From Mycobacterium gordonae (GTDB taxonomy: Bacteria; Actinomycetota; Actinomycetes; Mycobacteriales; Mycobacteriaceae), in assembly GCF_002101675.1 (NCBI RefSeq), contig NZ_LQOY01000236.1:1-61330 (forward strand): a DNA stretch of 61,330 nucleotides. The letters run 5' to 3'. The translations under genes and the position numbers were made by a program. This document shows, piece by piece, positions 40,148 to 49,247 of this stretch; the first letter of the stretch is position 1, and every line of letters starts with the position of its first letter. The notes under the pieces were generated by a model, which was not told the origin of the DNA, did not search any database, and was given only the letters and a program-made list of their open reading frames with translations.

Positions 40148-40923
40148 CCGGATTCGCCCACATCGCCTCCGCCGGGCCGCTGTTGCTGGCTCTGGGCGCG
40201 TGTCTGCTCGCCGGCCTGGTGTCCTTCGCGTCGCCGTGCGTGGTGCCGCTGGTGCCCGGCTATCTGTCGTATCTGGCGGCGGTCGTCGGTGTGGACGACG
40301 CCGACAGTCCGGGCACTCTCAAGGCCCCGCCCGCCGCGCGCTGGCGGGTCGCCGGATCGGCGGCGCTGTTCGTCGCGGGGTTCACCACGGTTTTCGTGCT
40401 GGGCACCGTCGTCGTGCTCGGCATGACGACGACATTGATCACCAATCAGCTGCTGCTGCAGCGGGTCGGTGGCGTGCTGACCATCGTGATGGGCCTGGCG
40501 TTCGTCGGGCTGATCCCGGCGCTGCAGCGTCAGGCCCGGTTCAGCCCGCGGCAGCTCACCACGGTGGCGGGAGCCCCGCTGCTCGGTGCGGTGTTCGCGC
40601 TGGGTTGGACCCCGTGCCTGGGGCCGACGCTGACCGGGGTGATCACCGTCGCCTCGGCCACCGACGGCGCCAACGTGGCCCGCGGGATCGTGCTGGTGAT
40701 CGCCTACTGCCTGGGGCTGGGCATCCCGTTCGTGCTGTTGGCGTTCGGTTCGGCCAGCGCGATGGCCGGCCTGGGCTGGCTGCGCCGCCACGCCCGGGCG
40801 ATCCAGGTGTTCGGCGGGGTGCTGTTGATCGCGGTGGGCGCGGCATTGGTCACCGGGGTGTGGAATGACTTCGTGTCGTGGCTGCGCGATGCCTTCGTCT
40901 CGGACGTCAGGCTGCCGATCTAA
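40144..40923 (+). CDS. ccdA: Cytochrome c biogenesis protein CcdA
   Basis: A 259-aa membrane protein with about six helices that moves electrons from cytoplasmic thioredoxin to extracytoplasmic partners. Its two redox cysteines are in LVSFASPCVVPLVPGYLSYL and LGWTPCLGPTLTGV. The GTG overlaps the previous stop by 4 bases. The TAA overlaps the resB ATG (TAATG), just where a palindromic repeat element begins. Confidence 0.93.
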   Translation: MTGFAHIASAGPLLLALGACLLAGLVSFASPCVVPLVPGYLSYLAAVVGVDDADSPGTLKAPPAARWRVAGSAALFVAGFTTVFVLGTVVVLGMTTTLITNQLLLQRVGGVLTIVMGLAFVGLIPALQRQARFSPRQLTTVAGAPLLGAVFALGWTPCLGPTLTGVITVASATDGANVARGIVLVIAYCLGLGIPFVLLAFGSASAMAGLGWLRRHARAIQVFGGVLLIAVGAALVTGVWNDFVSWLRDAFVSDVRLPI

Positions 40924-42581
40924 TGGCGCGAGCAGACGTCAAAGCCCCTGGGAGCGTGCGCTCCAGGGGGCTTTTGCGTCTGCTCGCAGGGAGAGCGCGC
41001 AACACCTGGCGGTCGCTGACGTCGATGGGCACCGCACTGGTACTGCTGTTCCTGCTCGCGCTCGGCGCGATCCCGGGCGCGCTGCTGCCACAGCGCAGCC
41101 TCAACGCCGCCAAGGTCGAGGAATACCTCCACACGCACCCGATGATCGGGCCTTGGCTCAATGAGTTGCAGGCCTTCGACGTGTTCTCCAGCTTCTGGTT
41201 CACCGCCATCTATGTGCTGCTGTTCGTGTCGCTGGTCGGCTGCCTGACTCCGCGTATCTTCGAGCACGCCCGCAGCCTGCGGGCCACGCCGGTGGCCGCG
41301 CCGCGCAACCTGTCCCGGCTGCCCAAGCACGCCGAAGTCCAGGCCAAAGGCGACCCGGACGCCTTGGCCACCAACGTCACCGACCGGCTGCGCGGCTGGC
41401 GCACCACCACGCGGCGCAGCGGCGCAACGGTGGAGATCTCCGCCGAGAAGGGTTACCTGCGCGAGTTCGGCAACCTCGTCTTCCACTTCTCGTTGCTGGG
41501 GCTGCTGGTTGCCGTCGCTGCCGGCAAGCTGTTCGGTTACGAGGGCAACGTCATCGTCATCGCCGACGGTGGCCCGGGATTCTGTTCGGCCTCGCCGGCG
41601 GTGTTCGACTCATTCCGCGCCGGCAACACCGTCGACGGCACATCGCTGCATCCCATCTGCCTACGCGTCAACAACTTTCAGGCGAATTACCTGCCGTCCG
41701 GGCAGGCCACCTCGTTCGCCGCCGACATCGCCTACCAGGCCGGGGATGACCTGACGTCCAACACGTGGCGGCCTTACCGGCTCGAGGTGAACCATCCGCT
41801 GCGCATCGACGGCAATCGGGTCTACCTGCAGGGTCACGGCTACGCCCCCACCTTCACCGTGACGTTCCCCAACGGTCAGACCCGCACCTCGACCGTGCAG
41901 TGGCGGCCCGACAATCCACAGACCCTGCTGTCCTCCGGGGTGGCGCGCATCGATCCGCCGGCCGGCAGCTACCCCACCGCCGAGGAGCGCCGCCAGCACG
42001 AGATCGCCATCCAGGGTCTGCTGGCGCCTACCGAGCAGCTCGACGGCACCCTGCTGTCGTCGCGGTTCCCGGCGCTCAACGACCCGGCCGTGGCCATCGA
42101 CATCTATCGCGGCGACACCGGCCTGGACACCGGGCGCCCCCAGTCGCTGTTCAACCTGGACCCGCGGCTGATCGAACAGGGCCGGTTGACCAAGGAGAAA
42201 CGGGTCAATCTGCGCGTCGGCGACCAGGTACGCATCGACCAGGGGCCCGCCGCCGGCACGACGGTCCGCTTCGACGGCGCCGTGCCGTTCGTCAACCTGC
42301 AGGTCTCGCACGACCCCGGACAACTCTGGGTGCTGGTGTCCGCCATCGCCATGATGGCCGGGCTGCTTGTCTCGCTGCTGGTGCGCCGGCGCCGGGTCTG
42401 GGTTCGCATGACGCCCGTCAGCGGCACTCCAGATACGGTTGACGTCGAATTGGGCGGCCTGGCACGTACCGACAACTCCGGATGGGGCGACGAGTTCGAG
42501 CGGCTGACCGAGCGGTTGGTGGCCGGCTTCGGCGAAGTCCCCGACGCCGTGCGAGCCGAAACGAAAGTGGACGTCACATGA
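40923..42581 (+). CDS. resB: Cytochrome c biogenesis protein ResB
   Basis: A 552-aa membrane protein of system II cytochrome c maturation, working with CcsA to carry haem across the membrane. Membrane helices include MGTALVLLFLLALGAIPGALL, FWFTAIYVLLFVSLVGCL and LVFHFSLLGLLVAVAAG. A large extracytoplasmic domain is followed by a last helix near residue 480. Residues 2-22 (ARADVKAPGSVRSRGLLRLLA) are encoded by a palindromic repeat. I recall Rv0528 as about 529 aa, so the extra 23 residues match the insertion. The initiation codon is therefore uncertain. Confidence 0.92.
   Translation: MARADVKAPGSVRSRGLLRLLAGRARNTWRSLTSMGTALVLLFLLALGAIPGALLPQRSLNAAKVEEYLHTHPMIGPWLNELQAFDVFSSFWFTAIYVLLFVSLVGCLTPRIFEHARSLRATPVAAPRNLSRLPKHAEVQAKGDPDALATNVTDRLRGWRTTTRRSGATVEISAEKGYLREFGNLVFHFSLLGLLVAVAAGKLFGYEGNVIVIADGGPGFCSASPAVFDSFRAGNTVDGTSLHPICLRVNNFQANYLPSGQATSFAADIAYQAGDDLTSNTWRPYRLEVNHPLRIDGNRVYLQGHGYAPTFTVTFPNGQTRTSTVQWRPDNPQTLLSSGVARIDPPAGSYPTAEERRQHEIAIQGLLAPTEQLDGTLLSSRFPALNDPAVAIDIYRGDTGLDTGRPQSLFNLDPRLIEQGRLTKEKRVNLRVGDQVRIDQGPAAGTTVRFDGAVPFVNLQVSHDPGQLWVLVSAIAMMAGLLVSLLVRRRRVWVRMTPVSGTPDTVDVELGGLARTDNSGWGDEFERLTERLVAGFGEVPDAVRAETKVDVT
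40928..40987. repeat. Palindromic repeat element, copy 2, in the resB 5' end
   Basis: A 60-base near-perfect palindrome: GCGAGCAGACG (40928-40938) pairs with CGTCTGCTCGC (40977-40987), and inside these AAAGCCCC and GGGGGCTTT pair down to a TG centre, with one-base bulges. The outer arms and core edges match the element at 9385-9468. It begins 3 bases after the resB ATG and keeps the reading frame (60 bases = 20 codons). Confidence 0.75.
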
Positions 42582-43552
42582 ACACCCAGCACATCAACAT
42601 CGGCCTGGCCCGGTATTCGGACTGGGCGTTCACCTCGGCAGTGGTGGCACTGGTAGTTGCGCTGCTGCTGCTGGCCTATGAGCTGGCCTACGTCCGCGCG
42701 CGCAAGCTCGAGCCGGTGGCTGTGCCGGCCGGGACGGTGGCCACCGACAGCGCCGCGCCCGGCATCGTGGCGGACGAGGCCCGGCGGCCACTGGACGAAC
42801 GCGTCGGGCGCGCCGGCCTGGCGGTGCTCTACCTCGGCATCGGTCTGCTGTTCGCCTGCATCGTGCTGCGCGGGCTGGCCACCATGCGGGTGCCCTGGGG
42901 CAACATGTACGAGTTCATCAACCTGACCTGCATGTCCGGCCTGATAGCCGGTGCCGTGGTGCTGCGCCGCCCGCAGTACCGCCCGCTGTGGGTCTTCCTC
43001 CTGCTGCCGATCCTGATTCTGCTCACCGTGTCCGGACGCTGGCTCTATGCCAATGCCGCACCGGTGATGCCGGCGCTGCAGTCCTACTGGCTACCCATCC
43101 ACGTGTCTGTGGTCAGCCTGGGCTCAGGGGTGTTCATGGTCGCCGGCATTGCCAGCATCCTGTTCCTGCTGCGCACCTCGCGGTTCGGCGACCCGGATGC
43201 CCAGGGCAGGCTACCGCGGCTGGTGCAGCGGTTCCCGGACGCCCAGACCCTGGATCGGATCGCCTACCGCACCACCATCTTCGCCTTCCCGGTGTTCGGC
43301 TTCGGGGTCATCTTCGGGGCGATCTGGGCGGAGGAAGCGTGGGGCCGCTACTGGGGATGGGACCCCAAGGAAACGGTGTCCTTCATCGCGTGGGTGGTGT
43401 ACGCCGCCTACCTGCACGCCAGGTCAACCGCGGGTTGGCGGGATCGCAAGGCCGCCTGGATCAACGTCGCCGGGTTCGTCGCCATGGTCTTCAACCTGTT
43501 CTTCGTTAACCTGGTGACGGTCGGCCTGCACTCTTACGCGGGCGTGGGCTGA
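42578..43552 (+). CDS. ccsA: Cytochrome c biogenesis protein CcsA/ResC
   Basis: A 324-aa membrane protein with about eight helices. The haem-handling WWD motif is WAEEAWGRYWGWDPKETVSFIAW, with conserved histidines in LPIHVSVVS and VGLHSYAG. Together with ResB it forms the system II cytochrome c synthetase. ATG 42578 overlaps the resB stop (ATGA). It closes the operon that starts at hemL or the phosphatase. Confidence 0.95.
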   Translation: MNTQHINIGLARYSDWAFTSAVVALVVALLLLAYELAYVRARKLEPVAVPAGTVATDSAAPGIVADEARRPLDERVGRAGLAVLYLGIGLLFACIVLRGLATMRVPWGNMYEFINLTCMSGLIAGAVVLRRPQYRPLWVFLLLPILILLTVSGRWLYANAAPVMPALQSYWLPIHVSVVSLGSGVFMVAGIASILFLLRTSRFGDPDAQGRLPRLVQRFPDAQTLDRIAYRTTIFAFPVFGFGVIFGAIWAEEAWGRYWGWDPKETVSFIAWVVYAAYLHARSTAGWRDRKAAWINVAGFVAMVFNLFFVNLVTVGLHSYAGVG

Positions 43553-43595
43553 CCCGAAGCACAAAGGTGCACCAGGGCACAAAGGGGGAGTCGGA

Positions 43596-44915
43596 GTGTC
43601 AGAGCATCCAACGCCGGGCGGGGGAACGCCGCGGGTTCACCCGGGCAATGGAGAAGGCGGCCCTAGCGTCAGCCCGGATCAGCCGACCGCGGAGTTCACA
43701 CCGGCCGCCGACCCCGCCGGGGAGGCGCCGACCCGGGCGTTCAGCGGGTTCCGCACCGAGCGGCGGACGCCCGCCGCCGAGCCGAGCCGGGCGCCACACC
43801 AGACCGCCGAACTCGAGCGTCCCCAGTGGGATGCCGGTCCGACGACCGGGCCGGTGACAGGTGTCACGCGCGTGGACCCGACGGCCTACGGGGCCTACTA
43901 CCCAGGACCCGCGGAGGCCCCCAGCACCCCGGAGCGGCCCCAGTTCCGCCCGGAGCCGCTGCCGCATGCGCCGTATCCGGAGCTGTCCACCACGATGCTG
44001 CTCCGGCCGGTCAAGCCGCCGCCGTCAGAGGGCTGGCGCCGCGCGCTCTACGTGATGTCGGGTCAGCTGATCAACCTCGGCGAGGGCCCGCGCGCAATGC
44101 GGCACAACAACCTCGTCGCCCAGATCAACCGGCCGCTGCGTGGCTGCTACCGCATCGCGGTGCTGTCGCTGAAGGGTGGCGTCGGCAAGACCACCATCAC
44201 CGCTTCCCTCGGTTCCACCTTCGCCTCGGTGCGCGGGGACCGGGTGGTCGCGGTGGACGCGAACCCGGACCGCGGCACGCTCAGCCAGAAGGTTCCGCTC
44301 GAAACGCCCTTGACGGTGCGGCACCTGCTGCGGGACGCGGACAGCATCGACCGCTACAGCGACATCCGCGGCTACACCTCGCAGAACGCCGACGGCCTGG
44401 AAATCCTGGCCTCCGAAAGCGATCCGGCCGTATCGGAAGCCTTCAGCGGCGACGACTACACCCGCACCCTGGACATCCTGGAGCGCTTCTACGGCCTGGT
44501 CCTCACCGACTGCGGCACCGGGTTGCTGCATTCGACGATCCCGGCTGTGCTGGCCAAGGCCGACGTGCTGATTGTGGTCGCCTCCGGCTCCATCGACGGC
44601 GCCCGCCTGGCGTCGGCGACGCTGGACTGGCTGGAGGCGCACGGCCACGAAGATCTGGTGCGCAACTCCGTTGCGGTGATCAACGCGGTCCGGTCCCGCT
44701 CGGGCAAGGTCGACATGGACAAGGTGATCGACCACTTCGCGCGGCGGTGCCGCGCGGTGCGCGTGGTGCCGTTCGATCAACACCTCGAAGAAGGCGCCGA
44801 AATCAGCCTGGACCGGTTGAAGCGGGACACCCGCGAGGCGATCGCCGAGTTGGCTGCAGTGGTCGCCGAGGGGTTCCCGGCCGACCTCCGGCGCGCCAAC
44901 CCGAACTTCGTCTAA
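43596..44915 (+). CDS. MinD/ParA-like P-loop ATPase with disordered N-terminus (Rv0530 family)
   Basis: A 439-aa protein. Residues 1-145 are Pro/Thr/Glu-rich and disordered. The ATPase follows with the deviant Walker A VLSLKGGVGKTTITASLGS, VVAVDANPDRGTL, VLTDCGTGLLHSTIPAVL and VAVINAVRSRSGKVD. This layout resembles mycobacterial Esp-type and polar-localisation ATPases, but the role is unknown. The start is GTG 43596 with a G-rich site (GGGGGAGTCGGA) upstream. Its stop overlaps the convergent 51-aa gene. Confidence 0.88.
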   Translation: MSEHPTPGGGTPRVHPGNGEGGPSVSPDQPTAEFTPAADPAGEAPTRAFSGFRTERRTPAAEPSRAPHQTAELERPQWDAGPTTGPVTGVTRVDPTAYGAYYPGPAEAPSTPERPQFRPEPLPHAPYPELSTTMLLRPVKPPPSEGWRRALYVMSGQLINLGEGPRAMRHNNLVAQINRPLRGCYRIAVLSLKGGVGKTTITASLGSTFASVRGDRVVAVDANPDRGTLSQKVPLETPLTVRHLLRDADSIDRYSDIRGYTSQNADGLEILASESDPAVSEAFSGDDYTRTLDILERFYGLVLTDCGTGLLHSTIPAVLAKADVLIVVASGSIDGARLASATLDWLEAHGHEDLVRNSVAVINAVRSRSGKVDMDKVIDHFARRCRAVRVVPFDQHLEEGAEISLDRLKRDTREAIAELAAVVAEGFPADLRRANPNFV

Positions 44916-45067
44916 CGAGGCTTGTTGTCGCCCAATCGGCGCAAGAACTCCGGATCGTCGTCCGGCCCGATGACGCGGGTCTTCGGCGGGCTGGTCTGCG
45001 ACCGCGCCGCGCGCCAGCCGAGATAGATCAACGTCCCCAGAACAAGGACGACGAGCAGGTAAAGCAC
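44912..45067 (-). CDS. 51-aa single-pass membrane protein (Rv0530A-like, unlisted short gene)
   Basis: The peptide begins VLYLLVVLVLGTLIYLGWRA and ends PDDDPEFLRRLGDNKPR: one N-terminal helix and a charged cytoplasmic tail. GGAGG lies 6 bases before the GTG at 45067, and the stop codon overlaps the stop of the MinD-like gene (convergent). I recall a small gene in this position in M. tuberculosis (Rv0530A). Confidence 0.8.
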   Translation of the reverse strand: MLYLLVVLVLGTLIYLGWRAARSQTSPPKTRVIGPDDDPEFLRRLGDNKPR

Positions 45068-45113
45068 TCGACACCTCCTTCGGGCAAATATACCCGCGTC
45101 GTAGGCTCAAGCT

Positions 45114-45449
45114 GTGCCAGAAGCGCCTAACGACAGTTCTGCCGCCGCGGGCCGGGGTGTCGTCGCAGTGCTGTTGTATGTGACGGCCCGGCTGTTGTTG
45201 TTCGTGGTGGTCACCGTGGGCATCTACGGGTGCGCCCGCCTGCTCGGCGTGGCTGACTTCCCACTTTTAGTGGCCGCGCTGGGCGGTCTGATCATCTCCA
45301 TGCCGTTGGGCATGTGGGTTTTCAGCCCCCTGCGCCGGCGCGCCACCGCCACGCTGGCGGTGGCCGGTGAGCGTCGGCGCCGCGAACGCGAGCAGTTGCG
45401 GGCGCGGCTGCGTGGCGAGCCGGTAGCCGCGGAGCCGGACGAGGATTGA
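45114..45449 (+). CDS. Small membrane protein, DUF4229-like (Rv0531 family)
   Basis: A 111-aa protein with two membrane segments (LLYVTARLLLFVVVTVGIYG and FPLLVAALGGLIISMPLGMWV), then an Arg/Glu-rich cytoplasmic helix (RRRREREQLRARLRG). The start is GTG 45114. It is divergent from the 51-aa gene and convergent with fabH, ending 4 bases before it. M. tuberculosis has PE_PGRS6 here as I recall; it is absent in this window. The function is unknown. Confidence 0.8.
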   Translation: MPEAPNDSSAAAGRGVVAVLLYVTARLLLFVVVTVGIYGCARLLGVADFPLLVAALGGLIISMPLGMWVFSPLRRRATATLAVAGERRRREREQLRARLRGEPVAAEPDED

Positions 45450-45453
45450 CCGG

Positions 45454-46467
45454 TCAGTCGCTGTGCAGCGGCAACCGCACGACCTGCGCGGCGTAGGTGA
45501 GGCCCGCGCCGTAGCCGATCAGCAGGGCCAGGTCGCGGGGTTTGGCCGCCCCGCTGTCCATCAGTTCGGCAATCGCCAGCGGTATGGAAGCCGCCGAGGT
45601 GTTCCCGGCGTGCTCGATGTCATTGGCGACGACGGTGTCCGGCCGCAACTGCAGGTTCTTGACCAGTAGGTCGTTGATCCGGGTGTTGGCCTGGTGGGGT
45701 ACGAACACATCGATCTGGTCAGGCCCGACTCCGGCGGCCTCCAGCGCGCGCCGGCCGACGTCGCCCATTTTGAACGCGGCCCAGCGAAACACCGCCGGCC
45801 CTTCCAGTCGCACGAACGGGCGCGGGCCGCTGGGGTTCTGCGCGAACGTGATCCAGTCGATGTCCTGCCTGATGGCACTGGACTGTTCGCCGTCGCTGCC
45901 CGCGATGGTCGGCCCGATGCCCTGGAACGGTGTCTCACCGACCACCACCGCCGCGGCGCCGTCGGCGAAGATGAAGCAGTTGCCGCGGTCGTACATGTCG
46001 ATCGTGGGGGACAGCTTCTCGGTGCCGACAACGAGCATCTTGCGCGCGCCGCCGCTGCGGATCATGTTGGTCGCCGTGCTCAGTGCGTAACCGAACCCGG
46101 CACACCCCGCCGAGATGTCGAAGCCGAGGACGTCTTTGGCGCCGAGCGCCGCCGCGACCATCGGGGCGGCCGGCGGGGTCTGCAGGAAGTGGGTGTTGGT
46201 GGTGACGATCACGCCGTCGATGTCGGCCGCGGTCAGGTCGGCGTTCTTCAGCGCACGCCGGCACGCCTCGGCCGCCATCGAGGCGGCGGACTCGTCGTCG
46301 GCGGCGAACCGGCGAGTCTTGATTCCAGTGCGTGAGTAGATCCATTCGTCCGACGAGTCGATGTTCTCGCAGATCTCGTCGTTGGTGACGACCCGTTCGG
46401 GACGGTACGCCCCGACGCTGAGCAGTCCGATGTTCGTGGGGCCACTGGCCGTGGCGATCTCCGTCAT
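45454..46467 (-). CDS. fabH: 3-oxoacyl-ACP synthase III
   Basis: A 337-aa KAS III thiolase-fold enzyme that condenses long acyl-CoA with malonyl-AcpM, linking FAS-I to FAS-II in mycolate synthesis. The catalytic Cys is in DISAGCAGFGYAL, His in VFVPHQANTRIND, and Asn in IEHAGNTSAASIPLA. The N-terminal GAYRPERVVTNDEIC and SRTGIKTRR are family signatures. ATG 46467. It follows menA on the same strand with a 57-base gap. Confidence 0.96.
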   Translation of the reverse strand: MTEIATASGPTNIGLLSVGAYRPERVVTNDEICENIDSSDEWIYSRTGIKTRRFAADDESAASMAAEACRRALKNADLTAADIDGVIVTTNTHFLQTPPAAPMVAAALGAKDVLGFDISAGCAGFGYALSTATNMIRSGGARKMLVVGTEKLSPTIDMYDRGNCFIFADGAAAVVVGETPFQGIGPTIAGSDGEQSSAIRQDIDWITFAQNPSGPRPFVRLEGPAVFRWAAFKMGDVGRRALEAAGVGPDQIDVFVPHQANTRINDLLVKNLQLRPDTVVANDIEHAGNTSAASIPLAIAELMDSGAAKPRDLALLIGYGAGLTYAAQVVRLPLHSD

Positions 46468-46524
46468 TAACCGCGTCCTTCCCGCCGTCGCGACTTTCCT
46501 GATGCCGCCGGGGCGTGATCGACT

Positions 46525-47406
46525 CTAGGCGTGCCCGCTGTATGCGAGCGCAGCAGCCACCGCAACCGACCACACCACCATGGCCAGGCCGGTATCGCGC
46601 AACACCGGGATCAGCTGCGGCCCGACGCGGCCGGACCGGACCGGGCGATCGGCCCGCAGGGCCAGCGGCGCGGCCACCAGGCCTGCCGCGCACCACGGCG
46701 TCGCCAGCATCAGCACCAACGTCAGCAGAGCCGGAATGACCAGCAGCGTGTGGTAAAGCACGCGGGTACGGCCGTCGCCCAGGCGGACCGCGAGGGTGAT
46801 CTTGCCGGACTGGGTGTCGGTGGGAATATCGCGCAGGTTGTTGGCCACCAACACCGACGACGAGAGCGCCCCGACGCCCACGGCCAGCGCCAGGCCCACC
46901 CAGTCGACCCGCAGGGCCTGCGTGTACTGCGTGCCCAGAACCGCGATCAGGCCGAAGAACACGAACACCGCGACCTCGCCCAGCCCCGAATAGCCATACG
47001 GCCGCGACCCCCCGGTGTAGAGCCAGGCCCCCAGTACCGACACCGCCCCCACTGCGATCAGCCATGGCGCGCTGACCACCGCCAGCGCCAGGCCGGCCAC
47101 GCAGCCGACGAACAGGCTCACCAGCGCCGCGGTCAACACCGCCCGGGGGGCCGCCAGCCGCGAACCCACCAACCGCATCGGGCCGGCCCGCTCGTCGTCG
47201 GTACCGCGGATGCCGTCGGAGTAGTCATTGGCGTAGTTGACGCCGACGACGAACGACAGCGCCACGGCCAGCGCCAGCAGCGCCTTCCACCACACCGCGC
47301 CGTGCAGCCACGCCGCGGCGCCGGTGCCGGCGATCACGGGAGCCACCGCGTTCGGCAGCGTGCGCGGGCGCGCTCCAGAGACCCACTGCGCAAAACTGGC
47401 CACCAC
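46525..47406 (-). CDS. menA: 1,4-dihydroxy-2-naphthoate polyprenyltransferase
   Basis: A 293-aa UbiA-type prenyltransferase with about nine helices, attaching the polyprenyl chain to DHNA in menaquinone synthesis. The metal-diphosphate motif is VNYANDYSDGIRGTDD (NxxxDxxxD), and the second is NNLRDIPTDTQSGKITLAVRLG. The opening WVSGARPRTLPNAVAPVIAG is typical. GTG 47406 or 47403. It is divergent from the MTA phosphorylase gene with a gap of about 13 bases. Confidence 0.95.
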   Translation of the reverse strand: MVASFAQWVSGARPRTLPNAVAPVIAGTGAAAWLHGAVWWKALLALAVALSFVVGVNYANDYSDGIRGTDDERAGPMRLVGSRLAAPRAVLTAALVSLFVGCVAGLALAVVSAPWLIAVGAVSVLGAWLYTGGSRPYGYSGLGEVAVFVFFGLIAVLGTQYTQALRVDWVGLALAVGVGALSSSVLVANNLRDIPTDTQSGKITLAVRLGDGRTRVLYHTLLVIPALLTLVLMLATPWCAAGLVAAPLALRADRPVRSGRVGPQLIPVLRDTGLAMVVWSVAVAAALAYSGHA

Positions 47407-47419
47407 CGCATCCTGCCCT

Positions 47420-48214
47420 ATGCATAAGATTGCGCGGGTGCTCGGAGTGATCGGCGGTACCGGCTTCTATACGTTCTTCGATTCAGACACCCGCACCGTC
47501 CATCAGGACACGCCGTGGGGCGAACCGAGTGCCCCGATCACGATCGGCGCGATCGGCGGGCATGACGTCGCCTTCCTGCCGCGCCACGGTGCCAAGCACG
47601 AGTATTCGGCACACACCGTCCCCTACCGGGCCAACATGTGGGCGCTGCGCGCGCTGGGTGTGCGACGGGTGTTCGCGCCCTGCGCGGTCGGGAGCCTGAA
47701 CCCCGCGATCGACCGGGGCACCGTGGTGGTGCCCGATCAACTCGTCGACCGGACCAGCGGCCGGGCGGACACCTACTTCGACACCGGCGGTGTGCACACC
47801 AGCTTCGCCGACCCGTACTGCCCGACGCTGCGCACCGCGGTCACCGGTCTGCCCAACGTGGTGGACGGCGGCACCATGGTGGTGATCCAGGGTCCCCGGT
47901 TCTCCACTCGCGCGGAGAGCCAGTGGTTCGCCGCGGCCGGGTTCAGCCTGGTCAACATGACCGGCTACCCGGAGGCGATTCTCGCCAGAGAACTCGAATT
48001 ATGTTATGCGGCAATCGCATTGATCACCGATGTGGATGCCGGGGTCGCCGTGGGTGAAGGCGTGAAAGGTGTCGACGTGTTCGCCGAGTTCGGGCAGAAC
48101 ATCGAGACGTTCAAGAAACTGGTGCGCACCGCCATCGGCGGCGTCGCGGCCGAGCGCACCTGCACGGACTGCCTGCAGCACGCCGGGGTGCCACTGCCTT
48201 TCGAGCTGCCATGA
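47420..48214 (+). CDS. mtnP: S-methyl-5'-thioadenosine phosphorylase
   Basis: A 264-aa phosphorylase (named pnp in Rv0535). It splits methylthioadenosine to adenine and methylthioribose-1-phosphate. Motifs are LGVIGGTGFYTFF (phosphate loop), FLPRHGAKHEYSAHTVPYRANMWAL, VIQGPRFSTRAESQWF, and LVNMTGYPEAILARELELCY. The MTAP class is indicated by the HxxxPHxVNYRANxxAL-like stretch. ATG 47420 gives MHKIARVLGVIGG. It overlaps galE3 by 4 bases. Confidence 0.94.
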   Translation: MHKIARVLGVIGGTGFYTFFDSDTRTVHQDTPWGEPSAPITIGAIGGHDVAFLPRHGAKHEYSAHTVPYRANMWALRALGVRRVFAPCAVGSLNPAIDRGTVVVPDQLVDRTSGRADTYFDTGGVHTSFADPYCPTLRTAVTGLPNVVDGGTMVVIQGPRFSTRAESQWFAAAGFSLVNMTGYPEAILARELELCYAAIALITDVDAGVAVGEGVKGVDVFAEFGQNIETFKKLVRTAIGGVAAERTCTDCLQHAGVPLPFELP

Positions 48215-49242
48215 GGGTGCTGCTGACCGGCGCGGCCGGCTTCATCGGTTTGCGGGTGGATGCGGCGCTGACCGCGGCCGGTCACGAGGTGGTGGGTGTC
48301 GACGTGTTGCTGCCCGCCGCGCATGGCCCGGATGCCGTGCTGCCGGAGGGGTGTCACCGCGTCGACGTGCGTGACGGGGACGCCCTGGCGCCCCTGCTGG
48401 CCGGCGTCGACCTGGTGTGTCACCAGGCCGCGATGGTGGGCGCCGGGGTGAACGCGGCCGACGCGCCCGAGTACGGCGGCCACAACGATTTCGGCACGAC
48501 GGTGCTGTTGGCGCAGATGTTCGCCGCCGGCGTCTCGCGGCTGGTACTGGCGTCGTCGATGGTGGTCTACGGACAGGGCCGCTACCGGTGCCGGGAGCAC
48601 GAGGTGGTCGACCCTCAGCCGCGGCGTCGTAGCGATCTGGACGCCGGGATTTTCGAACACCGCTGTCCGCGCTGCAGCGAACCGGTCGGCTGGCAGCTGG
48701 TGGACGAGGACGCGGCGCTGCGGCCCCGCAGTCTGTACGCGGCCAGCAAGACCGCGCAGGAGCATTACGCGCTGGCGTGGGCCGAGGCCACCGGCGGGTC
48801 GGTGGTCGCGCTGCGCTACCACAACGTCTACGGTCCGGGCATGCCGCGCGACACGCCCTACTCCGGGGTGGCGGCCATCTTCCGCTCGTCGCTGGAAAAA
48901 GGAGAAGCGCCGCGGGTCTTCGAAGACGGCGGCCAGATGCGTGATTTCGTGCACGTCGACGACATCGCCGCGGCCAACCTGGCCGCGACGAACGCGGATC
49001 CGGGCGGCTTCGTCGCCGCCAACGTGTGCTCGGGGCACCCCATCGCCATCCGCGACGTGGCCGGCGCGTTGTGCCGGGCGCGCGGTGGCGAGCTGTCCCC
49101 GGTGGTCACCGGCCAGTACCGCAGCGGGGACGTACGACACATCGTCGCCGACCCCGGCCGCGCGGCCGAGGTACTGGGTTTCCGGGCGGCCGTCGAACCC
49201 GCGGAGGGATTGCGCGAATTCGCCTTCGCGCCGTTGCGGTAG
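48211..49242 (+). CDS. galE3: NAD-dependent sugar epimerase/dehydratase (GalE3)
   Basis: A 343-aa extended SDR. The loop is VLLTGAAGFIGLRVDAAL (GxxGxxG), catalytic SSMVVYG and YAASKTAQEHYAL (YxxxK), and LRYHNVYGPGMPRDTPYSG. Unlike galE2 at 7162 it keeps the active-site tyrosine. An insertion around residues 140-160 carries a CPRC pair (FEHRCPRCSEPVGW), possibly a metal site. The substrate is a nucleotide sugar, not identifiable by sequence. The ATG overlaps the phosphorylase stop. Confidence 0.88.
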   Translation: MRVLLTGAAGFIGLRVDAALTAAGHEVVGVDVLLPAAHGPDAVLPEGCHRVDVRDGDALAPLLAGVDLVCHQAAMVGAGVNAADAPEYGGHNDFGTTVLLAQMFAAGVSRLVLASSMVVYGQGRYRCREHEVVDPQPRRRSDLDAGIFEHRCPRCSEPVGWQLVDEDAALRPRSLYAASKTAQEHYALAWAEATGGSVVALRYHNVYGPGMPRDTPYSGVAAIFRSSLEKGEAPRVFEDGGQMRDFVHVDDIAAANLAATNADPGGFVAANVCSGHPIAIRDVAGALCRARGGELSPVVTGQYRSGDVRHIVADPGRAAEVLGFRAAVEPAEGLREFAFAPLR

Positions 49243-49247
49243 TCGAC

